From Betaproteobacteria bacterium (GTDB lineage: Bacteria; Pseudomonadota; Gammaproteobacteria; Burkholderiales; SG8-39): 14,619 nt of DNA. The stretch is taken from assembly GCA_012274205.1 (NCBI GenBank), contig JAAOZY010000234.1:1-14619 (forward strand), given 5' to 3'. Of this stretch, positions 1 to 6,161 are shown in pieces; position 1 is the stretch's first letter, and each line of letters starts with the position of its first letter. The notes beneath the pieces are model-generated. The model worked only from the letters and a program-made list of their open reading frames with translations. It had not been told where the DNA came from and made no database searches. The position numbers and the translations under genes are program-made.

Positions 1-353
1 AGGAAGGTGTCGCCGTTGGTCGACTTGACCTCGAAGACGCCATCGCCCACGTCGAGCACCGAGATATCGAAGGTGCCGCCGCCCAGGTCGTAGACGCAGA
101 TGGTCTCGTCCTTCTTCTTGTCGAGGCCATAGGCCAGCGAGGAGGCGGTGGGCTCGTTGATGATGCGCAGGACTTCCAGCCCGGCGATGCGGCCGGCGTC
201 TTTGGTGGCCTGGCGCTGCGAGTCGTTAAAGTAAGCCGGCACGGTGATAACGGCCTGGGTGACGGCTTCGCCCAGGTAGGCCTCGGCATCGGCTTTGATC
301 TTGGCCAGGATCATGGCGCTGACTTCGGGCGGGGAATATTCCTTGCCGCCCAT
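1..353 (-). other. dnaK: DnaK (Hsp70) nucleotide-binding-domain fragment, probably joined by mis-assembly
   Basis: The minus strand encodes about 115 residues of a DnaK ATPase domain, starting mid-domain and running off the window edge. Visible Hsp70 landmarks in order are SPPEVSAMIL, EAYLGEAVTQAVITVPAYF, NDSQRQATKDAGRIAGLEV, RIINEPTASSLAYGLDKKK, the phosphate-binding loop DLGGGTFDIS, and FEVKSTNGDTF. DnaK is the ATP-driven cytosolic chaperone working with DnaJ and GrpE. The fragment has no start codon of its own and lacks roughly the first 110 residues of the family, including the first ATP-binding loop. It reads in frame from the upstream TpsB gene. The stretch after GGGTFDIS (VLDVGDGVFEV) is short and lacks the extra residues (IIE..VDGE.) usual in beta- and gammaproteobacterial DnaK, so it looks foreign to the rest of the window. 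Identity as DnaK is certain; its belonging at this locus is doubtful. Confidence 0.85.
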
Positions 354-371
354 GTGCACGCGCACGTCGCC
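345..371 (-). other. TpsB/DnaK chimeric junction
   Basis: Within these bases the protein reads GDVRVHMGG. GDVRVH is a plausible last-strand sequence for a TpsB barrel. It is equally plausible in DnaK, directly before the substrate-independent GKEYSPPE stretch. This shared short sequence is the sort of place where an assembler can join two unrelated genomes. No stop codon or insertion element lies at the join. Confidence 0.7.
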
Positions 372-2159
372 GATCTTCTGCAGACCGCCGCTGTCCATCA
401 CGGTGGCGGCGTCCAGCCTGAGGCTGACGTTGGTGCCGCGCGAGAAGCGCAGCCCGAGGCCAACGCTGCTGATGTGCTGTCCATAACCCTCCAGCACGTC
501 CGGGCGTATGCGCCGCACACCGCCCCAGTCGTAGAAGGTAAGCGCGCGCAATCTGGCCCCGGAAATCGGAACGATGCTGCCGAAGTCCGGGCTGTACAGC
601 TCGAGCGTGCCGCGATAGCCATTGTCGTTGATGATTTCGCGTTCCAGAAAGCCGCGCACCGAGTCGGCCCCGCCGATGCCGAACTGCTCGCCCGGAATCA
701 GCATATCCCGCGTCAGCTGCCCGCTCATGCCAAAGCGGAACTGGTAATCCCGCGGCAGGGCGCGATTGTGATTGAAACCCCAGCGAGTCACAAGGTAGCG
801 CGGATTTGCACCGGCGCGCGCCGGCGGCCGCGCCGGCACGGTAAGCGGATCGCCCTGGAACGCGCCGGTGCCGGCGTCATTGCCGCCGGGCAAATTCTGG
901 CTCAGCGTGACATAGAACGTGCTCTCGCTTTCGCTCTTCCGATACGCGCCGGCGTAGGTCAGGCTGACCGGATGCACCGTCACGTCCGGCACCAGGCCGA
1001 AACCGGCCACGCCTATCTGCTTGACCTCGCTGCTGTAACCGCGCCAATCCAGGCTGTAGCTCAGCTTGTGCTCCAGGTCCCCGATCTTCTGCAGGTTATG
1101 GTTGTAGCGCGCACCCAGAACGGTGCCGCTGCCGCTGATGGTGAACAGGTTCGCAACCACGCCGGAATTGACGTTGGAATAGCCTGCCGAAAATTCCAGC
1201 GTATCGCCCTGCCGGTATAGCGGTATGCGGTATTGCCCACCGACAATGAGCACGTGCTTGCTCGGGTAGAGGCCGAGCCGGTTGGTCCGGTCGTCGTCGT
1301 TGGGCGCGGTCACGTATTGCGCGCTCAGGACATGGTCGCGGTTGAACATGTTGGCATTCTGATAACCCAGACCGAGGCGAAACAAGCCGGTCTGCTGCGT
1401 ACCGGTGTTGTCCAGCGTCATGCTGATCTTGTTGGGGCGTTCGTCGGCAACGCGCACCACCGCGTCCACCTGCCCCTCCTCCGTGCCGCTGCGCAGCAAC
1501 ACCGTGGTCTGCTTGGCCGGGTTCTCGTTGGCCACGCGCAGATTGTCCGAGATCTGGAAAATATTGGGCGCCTGCCCCTCGCGCACCTGCGGCACGCTGG
1601 CGCGGATGTTGGCTTCGTCGAAATATTTGTTGCCCTCGACGACGACCTTGCCCACCTTCGCCTCGATGACATTGAATTCGACCTCGCCATCGTCGATCTG
1701 CTGCTCGGGCAGGATGACCTGGACCGCGCTGTAGCCTTTGCTGGTATAGGTTTTCTCCAGGGCTTCGAGCGCCTTTTGCACATCGCCGAAGTCCTTGCCT
1801 TTGCCGATGTAGGGGGCAAGGATGAGCTGCAGCCCTTCCGCCGTAACCAGCGTCGCGCCGTGAACCGTGAACTTGTCGATATTGAAGCGCGGTTCGGCAA
1901 CCGGCGCGGGCGCAGGCACGACCGGTGCTGCGCCCCCGGGCGCGGGAACCGGCGCCGGTTCGGGCGGCGTCGTTGTCGCCGCCTGCGCCAGAATCAGCCG
2001 CAATCCATCGGTGGTATAGAGATATTCGCCGCGAACCCTGAAACCATCTGCGCGCGGCAGCACGCCCGTGTCGGCTGTGCCGGCTGCCTGCGCCCGCGCA
2101 AGCTGCGCGCCCAAAGTGAACAACGGGGCGATCGCCAGCGCGACTACGAGACGTTTCAT
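354..2159 (-). CDS. TpsB/ShlB-FhaC family two-partner-secretion outer-membrane transporter (3' end replaced)
   Basis: The minus-strand frame opens at the ATG at 2159 and stays open to base 1, so the formal ORF is at least 719 codons; only the first ~600 are TpsB. Residues 1-24 form a signal peptide (MKR, hydrophobic core, ARAQA cleavage site). A Pro/Ala-rich linker occupies about 59-91. POTRA domains follow at about 92-240 (FNIDKFTVHGATLVTAEGL, then VGKVVVEGNKYF), and a beta-barrel from about 243. The barrel carries the family motif SVRGFLERE (500-508), and DWGGVRR and GLGLRFSRGTN lie near the end. Such proteins export large TpsA adhesins or haemolysins across the outer membrane. No TpsA partner is visible. 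The expected terminal barrel strand ending in Phe is missing: after DVRVH the frame becomes DnaK. Start choice rests on the signal peptide; no clear Shine-Dalgarno is seen. A partial POTRA-like repeat precedes the linker. Confidence 0.88.
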
Positions 2160-2191
2160 CAAACTGCCGGCGCCTATGTTGTCTTCCGCAT

Positions 2192-2197
2192 ATTCTA
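2192..2197 (-). promoter_or_regulatory. Possible -10 element for the TpsB gene
   Basis: Read on the minus strand the hexamer is TAGAAT, one mismatch from TATAAT, about 32 bases upstream of the TpsB ATG. No good -35 box is seen at 16-18 bases spacing, so support is weak. Confidence 0.2.
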
Positions 2198-2310
2198 CCA
2201 ATCGAGAACTGCCGCGTTTACCGCGTTCCGGCACCCACAGTAAGCCGTCGCCCGCAGCGAACTTCCCTCGGGTGACAAATGTTCTTTTAAGTACGGCCAG
2301 TCTGGAACGG

Positions 2311-2316
2311 TATAAT
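2311..2316 (+). promoter_or_regulatory. Candidate trxB promoter -10 box
   Basis: A perfect TATAAT lies 70 bases upstream of the trxB ATG in the 227-base divergent gap between the TpsB gene and trxB. The matching -35 region is poor (TTAAGT-like around 2287-2292). The gap is AT-rich near trxB (2341-2386), unlike the coding sequence. I see nothing else in this gap. Confidence 0.4.
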
Positions 2317-2386
2317 TTGTCTTGTTTGCCCGATCGCGCCGGTTTTTCCCTTAAATTTTATTATATCCAAGTTCACCAAGATAAAC

Positions 2387-3334
2387 ATGAACAAGCACTC
2401 GCGACTCCTGATCCTCGGCTCCGGCCCGGCCGGCTATACGGCGGCCGTGTACGCCGCGCGCGCCAATCTGAAGCCGGTACTGCTCACCGGCCTCGCCCCG
2501 GGCGGCCAGCTCATGACCACCACCGACGTCGACAACTGGCCGGCGGATTTCGCCGGCGTGCAGGGGCCGGACCTGATGGAGCGCTTCCAGAAACATGCCG
2601 AGCGTTTCGATACCGAGCTCGTGTACGACCAGATCAACACGGTAGAGCTGGGCAGGAGACCGATCGTGCTAAGCGGCGACAACGCCACGTATACCTGCGA
2701 CGCGCTGATCATCGCCACCGGCGCCTCGGCGCGTTACCTCGGCATGGAATCGGAAACGAAATTCATGGGCAAGGGCGTCTCGGCCTGCGCCACCTGCGAC
2801 GGCTTCTTCTACAAGAACCAGGACGTGGCGGTGATCGGCGGCGGCAATACCGCGGTCGAGGAGGCGCTGTATCTGGCCAATATCGCGCGCCACGTCACCG
2901 TAATCCACCGCCGCGACAAATTCCGCGCCGAGAAGATCATGATCGACAAGCTCCTGGCCAAGTCCAATGGCGGCAACGTCAGCGTAAAGTGGAACAGCGT
3001 GCTCGACGAGGTGCTGGGGGACCAGACCGGGGTGACTGGCATACGCGTCCGGAATGTCGCCAGCGGCACCCTCGAGGACATCAAACTGCACGGCCTGTCC
3101 GTCGCCATCGGGCACACGCCCAACACGCAGATCTTCGAGGGCCAGCTGGACATGAAAGGCGGCTACATCATCACCCGCGGCGGCAACGAGGGCAACGCCA
3201 CCGCCACCAGCGTGCCCGGGATATTCGCGGCGGGCGACGTGCAGGATCATGTCTACCGCCAGGCCGTCACCAGCGCCGGTTCGGGCTGCATGGCGGCGCT
3301 GGATGCGGAGAAATATCTCGACGGGCTGGAGTAG
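2387..3334 (+). CDS. trxB: Thioredoxin reductase
   Basis: This 315-residue cytosolic flavoenzyme moves electrons from NADPH through FAD and a redox-active cysteine pair to thioredoxin. Length and domain order match the low-molecular-weight bacterial TrxB family. The FAD-binding GSGPAG loop is at 11-16, and GGQL (39-42) and ATGA (110-113) follow. The redox motif CATC is at 134-137 inside the NADPH domain, the NADPH loop GGGNTAVEEA is at 151-160, and HRRDKFRA, which reads the 2'-phosphate of NADPH, is at 174-181. The C-terminal FAD signature GIFAAGDVQD is at 278-287. The ATG is placed by the family N-terminus. The Shine-Dalgarno is weak (CAAGATAAAC before the ATG). The Smr-domain gene follows after 62 bases on the same strand with no obvious terminator, so the two may be co-transcribed. 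Confidence 0.97.
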   Translation: MNKHSRLLILGSGPAGYTAAVYAARANLKPVLLTGLAPGGQLMTTTDVDNWPADFAGVQGPDLMERFQKHAERFDTELVYDQINTVELGRRPIVLSGDNATYTCDALIIATGASARYLGMESETKFMGKGVSACATCDGFFYKNQDVAVIGGGNTAVEEALYLANIARHVTVIHRRDKFRAEKIMIDKLLAKSNGGNVSVKWNSVLDEVLGDQTGVTGIRVRNVASGTLEDIKLHGLSVAIGHTPNTQIFEGQLDMKGGYIITRGGNEGNATATSVPGIFAAGDVQDHVYRQAVTSAGSGCMAALDAEKYLDGLE

Positions 3335-3396
3335 CGGGGACACCCGCGCCGGCCGGCAGGGGCGGCAGCGGGGCGAAACGAAAGAGGGCGATAGCC

Positions 3397-3948
3397 ATGA
3401 AAAAGCCGGCCAAAATCGCTATCGAAGAATCAGACCGGGATCTGTTCCGGCAGGCGGTGGCCGACGCGCGGCCGCTACCGCTGCACGGCAAACTGCTGCG
3501 CAAACAGGATGCGCCTCCACCCTATCCGGTGCAGTCGCATCTGGATGAACATGCGGCGCTCGAAGAAAGCCTGTCCGCCGGATGGACGGCGCAGGACTGG
3601 CTGGACACCGGAGAAGAGCCGAACTTCGTGCGCGCCGGAATTTCCCGGCAGGTACTGCGCAAGTTGCGCAGCGGCGCTTGGGCGATCCAGGACCAGCTCG
3701 ATCTGCACGGAATGGACCGCCATCAGGCGCGCGACGCGCTGGCCGCCTTTCTTGCCGCCTGCAGCAGGCGCGGCGTGCGCTGCGTACGCGTGATCCACGG
3801 CAAAGGGCTGGGCTCGAAGAACCGCGAGCCGGTGCTGAAAACCAAGGTGAAAATCTGGCTCGCCCGGCGCGAGGAGGTCCTGGCCTACTGCCAGGCGCGC
3901 CCGGTCGCTGGCGGCAGCGGTGCGCTGCTGGTGCTGCTGGCTGCCTGA
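3397..3948 (+). CDS. Smr-domain protein (SmrA/YdaL-like)
   Basis: The product has 183 residues. The C-terminal Smr domain spans about 98-183, with the hallmark LDLHGMDRHQA (101-111), the central VRVIHGKGLGS (130-140), and the terminal QARPVAGGSGALLVLL (166-181). Smr domains bind and often nick nucleic acids; related single-domain proteins include E. coli SmrA and SmrB, and SmrB cleaves mRNA at collided ribosomes. The N-terminal ~95 residues are charged and carry the conserved lead-in GEEPNFVRAGISRQVLRKLR seen in proteobacterial members. The ATG at 3397 is preceded by AAAGAGGG, a good Shine-Dalgarno at 3381-3388, which fixes the start even though the frame is open much further upstream. Whether this one acts on stalled ribosomes is not shown by the sequence. 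Confidence 0.9.
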   Translation: MKKPAKIAIEESDRDLFRQAVADARPLPLHGKLLRKQDAPPPYPVQSHLDEHAALEESLSAGWTAQDWLDTGEEPNFVRAGISRQVLRKLRSGAWAIQDQLDLHGMDRHQARDALAAFLAACSRRGVRCVRVIHGKGLGSKNREPVLKTKVKIWLARREEVLAYCQARPVAGGSGALLVLLAA

Positions 3949-3961
3949 GCTTTCGAGAATT

Positions 3962-3985
3962 CGTTGCAAAATGCATTTTGCAACG
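3962..3985. repeat. 24-base perfect palindrome
   Basis: The left arm CGTTGCAAAATG is exactly mirrored by CATTTTGCAACG with no spacer. It lies 13 bases after the Smr gene stop and 51 bases before the glnB stop, between convergent genes. No T-run follows, so it is not a standard intrinsic terminator. It could be a dimeric-regulator site or an RNA hairpin protecting 3' ends. Confidence 0.75.
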
Positions 3986-4001
3986 CCCGATCTAGGGGAG
4001 C

Positions 4002-4028
4002 ACGAGGGAAGGTCTCCCCTCGTTTTGT
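4002..4028 (+). terminator. Candidate intrinsic terminator after the Smr gene
   Basis: ACGAGGG (4002-4008) pairs with CCCTCGT (4017-4023) across an 8-base loop, followed by TTTTGT. An alternative pairing uses AGGGGAG (3994-4000) with CTCCCCT (4014-4020). The T-run is present only on the plus strand, fitting termination of trxB-smr before the convergent glnB. Confidence 0.55.
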
Positions 4029-4036
4029 AACGGACT

Positions 4037-4375
4037 CTAAATCGCCGATTCGTTGGTCTCGCCGGTGCGGATGCGCACCACCTGCTCGACCGAAGTCACG
4101 AATATCTTGCCGTCGCCGATCTTGCCGGTACGCGCGGCCTTGACGATCGCCTCGAGCGCCTGCTCCACCATATTGTCGGCCACCACGATTTCTATTTTCA
4201 CCTTGGGCAGGAAATCCACGACGTACTCGGCGCCGCGGTAGAGTTCGGTGTGGCCCTTCTGGCGGCCGAAGCCCTTGACCTCGGTCACGGTGAGCCCGCT
4301 CACCCCTATTTCCGACAGCGCTTCGCGCACCTCGTCGAGCTTGAACGGCTTTACCACAGCATCGATTTTTTTCAT
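4037..4375 (-). CDS. glnB: Nitrogen regulatory protein PII
   Basis: This 112-residue cytosolic trimer is a sensor of 2-oxoglutarate, ATP/ADP and, through uridylylation, glutamine; it controls glutamine synthetase adenylylation and NtrB. Length is exact for the family. Visible signatures are MKKIDAVVKPFKLDEVREAL at the N-terminus, KGFGRQKGHTELYRGAEY with the uridylylation tyrosine at position 51 in the T-loop, and the C-terminal GKIGDGKIFV and VRIRTGE. The start resembles GlnB more than GlnK. A good Shine-Dalgarno (AGGGAGAG at 4389-4382) precedes the ATG. It lies 90 bases downstream of nadE on the same strand, an arrangement known in betaproteobacteria. A TATACT hexamer at 4411-4406 could give it a separate promoter. 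No amtB lies beside it, which also argues for GlnB rather than GlnK. Confidence 0.96.
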   Translation of the reverse strand: MKKIDAVVKPFKLDEVREALSEIGVSGLTVTEVKGFGRQKGHTELYRGAEYVVDFLPKVKIEIVVADNMVEQALEAIVKAARTGKIGDGKIFVTSVEQVVRIRTGETNESAI

Positions 4376-4381
4376 CGCGGA

Positions 4382-4389
4382 CTCTCCCT
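4382..4389 (-). promoter_or_regulatory. glnB ribosome binding site
   Basis: AGGGAGAG sits 6 bases before the ATG on the minus strand. It is one of the clearer Shine-Dalgarno sequences in the window and supports independent strong translation of glnB rather than dependence on nadE. Confidence 0.65.
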
Positions 4390-4405
4390 GTGTCGCTTTG
4401 CGTCA

Positions 4406-4411
4406 AGTATA
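4406..4411 (-). promoter_or_regulatory. Possible internal -10 box for glnB
   Basis: TATACT on the minus strand, 30 bases upstream of the glnB ATG in the nadE-glnB gap. No convincing -35 or sigma-54 (GG/GC) pair was found, so this is a weak call. Confidence 0.25.
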
Positions 4412-4465
4412 GCAACAAAAGCTCGGGCAGAGCGAACTCACCCGCACGCGCCGGCGCCCGCCGCG

Positions 4466-6145
4466 CTAGCTGAATTTCTCGCGGTAGCGCGAAGTGATCG
4501 GGTAGCGCCAATCCTTGCCGAAACCACGCTGGGTGATGCGTATTCCGACCGGCGCCTGGCGGCGCTTGTATTCGTTGCGCTTGATCAAACCCACGACGCG
4601 CTCCACGTCCTCCACGCGCTGGCCGCCCGCCACGATTTCCGCCGCACTCAGGTTCTGCTCCATATAGCCCGACATGATCGCGTCGAGCACCGCATAGGAG
4701 GGCAGGCTGTCCTGGTCGGTCTGGTCCGGTCGCAGTTCGGCCGAAGGCGGGCGCTCGATGATGCGCAGCGGAATCACCGCGCCCAGGGTATTGCGGTATT
4801 CGGCGAGGCGGTAGACCAGGGTCTTGGCCACGTCCTTGATCGCCGCAAAGCCGCCCGCCATGTCGCCGTACAGCGTGGAATACCCCACCGCCATTTCCGA
4901 TTTGTTGCCCGTGGTGAGCACGATGGAGCCGAACTTATTGGACACGGCCATCAGCAGCGTGCCGCGGATGCGCGCCTGCAGGTTCTCCTCGGTCGCATCC
5001 ACGGGCAATTCCCGGAATTCGCCTGCGAGCGCGGCGAGAAACGCGTCGAACATCGGCTTGATCGCGATTTCGTCATAGCGCACCCCGAGGCGGCGGACCA
5101 TGTCGCGCGAGTCGATCCAGCTGATATCTGCGGTGTACTGCGATGGCATCATCACTGCGCGCACCTTGTCCGCGCCGAGCGCGTCGCATGCAATCGCCAA
5201 TGTCAGCGCCGAGTCGATGCCGCCGGACAAACCCAGGATCGCGCCGGGAAAGCCGTTCTTGCCCACATAGTCGCGCACACCCAGGCACAAGGCGCGATAG
5301 ACCGACGCCTCCAGCGGCAGATCGGGGGCGCGCCTGCCCGGCTGCGGCACGCCCTCGACTATGTCGACGCACTCCAGCGCCTCTTCGAAATAGGGCAGCT
5401 GATGGGTGAGCTCCCCGCGCGCGTCGAGCGCAAATGAAGCACCGTCGAACACCAACTCGTCCTGGCCGCCGACGAGGTTCGCGTAGACGATCGCCAGCCC
5501 GTTCTCGGCTGCGCGGTTGCGCGCCACCGCGAGGCGCGACGCATGCTGGCGCGTATGATAGGGCGAGGCGTTGAGTACCAGCAGCACCTGCGCGCCGGCG
5601 GCGCGCGCGAGACGCGGCGCATCTGCGCGCCACACCCGGCGCTGCTGCCCAGATGCGCTGGCGCCCGCTTCCACCGGACCCTGCTCGCCCCAGAGGTCCT
5701 CGCAGATGTTGATCCCCAGGCGCAGGCCCGACACTTCGAACACCACCGGCTCGCCACCGGGCTCGAAATAGCGCTCCTCGTCGAACACGGTGTAATTGGG
5801 CAGATTGCGCTTGCGATAGGTCGCGGCGATGCGCCCCTCCTGCAGCAGCGAGGCGGCGTTATAGCGCCTGCCCTCGGCGAGTTGAGGGTGACCGACGACC
5901 ACCTTGATTCCGTGCACCGCAGCGGCAAGCTGCGCCAGGGCGGTGGCGCAATCGCGAAAGAACCCGTCGCGCAGCAGCAGATCCTCGGGCGGGTAGCCGC
6001 ACAGCGACAGCTCCGGCGTGAGCAGAACCGCGGCGCCCTCCGCCTTGGCGCGCGCCGCGCAATCGAGAATTTTGGCGGCATTGCCCGCCAGATCGCCGAG
6101 GATGCAGTTGAACTGCGCGACCGCGATTCGGACCGTATTGCCCAT
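4466..6145 (-). CDS. nadE: Glutamine-dependent NAD(+) synthetase
   Basis: This 559-residue two-domain enzyme amidates nicotinic acid adenine dinucleotide to NAD, using glutamine and ATP and releasing AMP and PPi. The N-terminal nitrilase-type glutaminase (about 1-260) shows its Glu-Lys-Cys triad: E45 in TPELSLCGYPPEDLL, K112 in YRKRNLPNYTVFDEERYF, and C148 in INICEDLWG. The C-terminal synthetase carries the PP-loop LSGGIDSALT (306-315), LTTGNKSEMAVGYSTLYGD (410-428), and the RPPSAELRPDQTDQDSLPSY segment. The frame opens at 6325, but the first 60 residues are low-quality and lie over the divergent gene; MGNTVRIAVAQFN at 6145 matches the family start. A TATAAT lies at the right distance for transcription to begin at this ATG, and no Shine-Dalgarno is seen. 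glnB follows, suggesting that NAD synthesis is tied to nitrogen status. Confidence 0.96.
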   Translation of the reverse strand: MGNTVRIAVAQFNCILGDLAGNAAKILDCAARAKAEGAAVLLTPELSLCGYPPEDLLLRDGFFRDCATALAQLAAAVHGIKVVVGHPQLAEGRRYNAASLLQEGRIAATYRKRNLPNYTVFDEERYFEPGGEPVVFEVSGLRLGINICEDLWGEQGPVEAGASASGQQRRVWRADAPRLARAAGAQVLLVLNASPYHTRQHASRLAVARNRAAENGLAIVYANLVGGQDELVFDGASFALDARGELTHQLPYFEEALECVDIVEGVPQPGRRAPDLPLEASVYRALCLGVRDYVGKNGFPGAILGLSGGIDSALTLAIACDALGADKVRAVMMPSQYTADISWIDSRDMVRRLGVRYDEIAIKPMFDAFLAALAGEFRELPVDATEENLQARIRGTLLMAVSNKFGSIVLTTGNKSEMAVGYSTLYGDMAGGFAAIKDVAKTLVYRLAEYRNTLGAVIPLRIIERPPSAELRPDQTDQDSLPSYAVLDAIMSGYMEQNLSAAEIVAGGQRVEDVERVVGLIKRNEYKRRQAPVGIRITQRGFGKDWRYPITSRYREKFS

Positions 6146-6151
6146 CGCCGA

Positions 6152-6157
6152 ATTATA
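6152..6157 (-). promoter_or_regulatory. Candidate nadE -10 box, placing the start site at the ATG
   Basis: TATAAT on the minus strand ends 6 bases before the nadE ATG. Standard spacing from the -10 box would put transcription initiation at the A of the ATG (6145), giving a leaderless mRNA. The -35 region is poor. It also lies just before the only in-frame ATG of the divergent GNAT gene. Confidence 0.4.
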
Positions 6158-6161
6158 ACGC

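Noticed and set aside
1..2159. A genuine 719+ residue TpsB-DnaK fusion protein
   Set aside because: It would combine an exported barrel without its terminal strand with a mid-domain cytosolic chaperone fragment; a mis-joined contig explains it more simply.
354..2243. Long plus-strand open frames (354-1220, 1233-2243) opposite the TpsB gene
   Set aside because: They are antisense shadows of a GC-rich gene; translations are Arg/Ala/His-rich with no family features.
2068..3396. Upstream extension of the Smr gene frame through trxB
   Set aside because: The frame is merely open; the extension is an out-of-frame reading of trxB, and ATG 3397 has a good ribosome binding site.
4376..4465. Sigma-54 promoter for glnB
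   Set aside because: I looked for a GG-N10-GC pair of the TGGC/TTGC type; no acceptable match was found on the minus strand.
4250..5437. 395-codon plus-strand frame opposite glnB and nadE
   Set aside because: Antisense shadow; NadE and GlnB motifs are complete on the other strand and this frame shows no domain.
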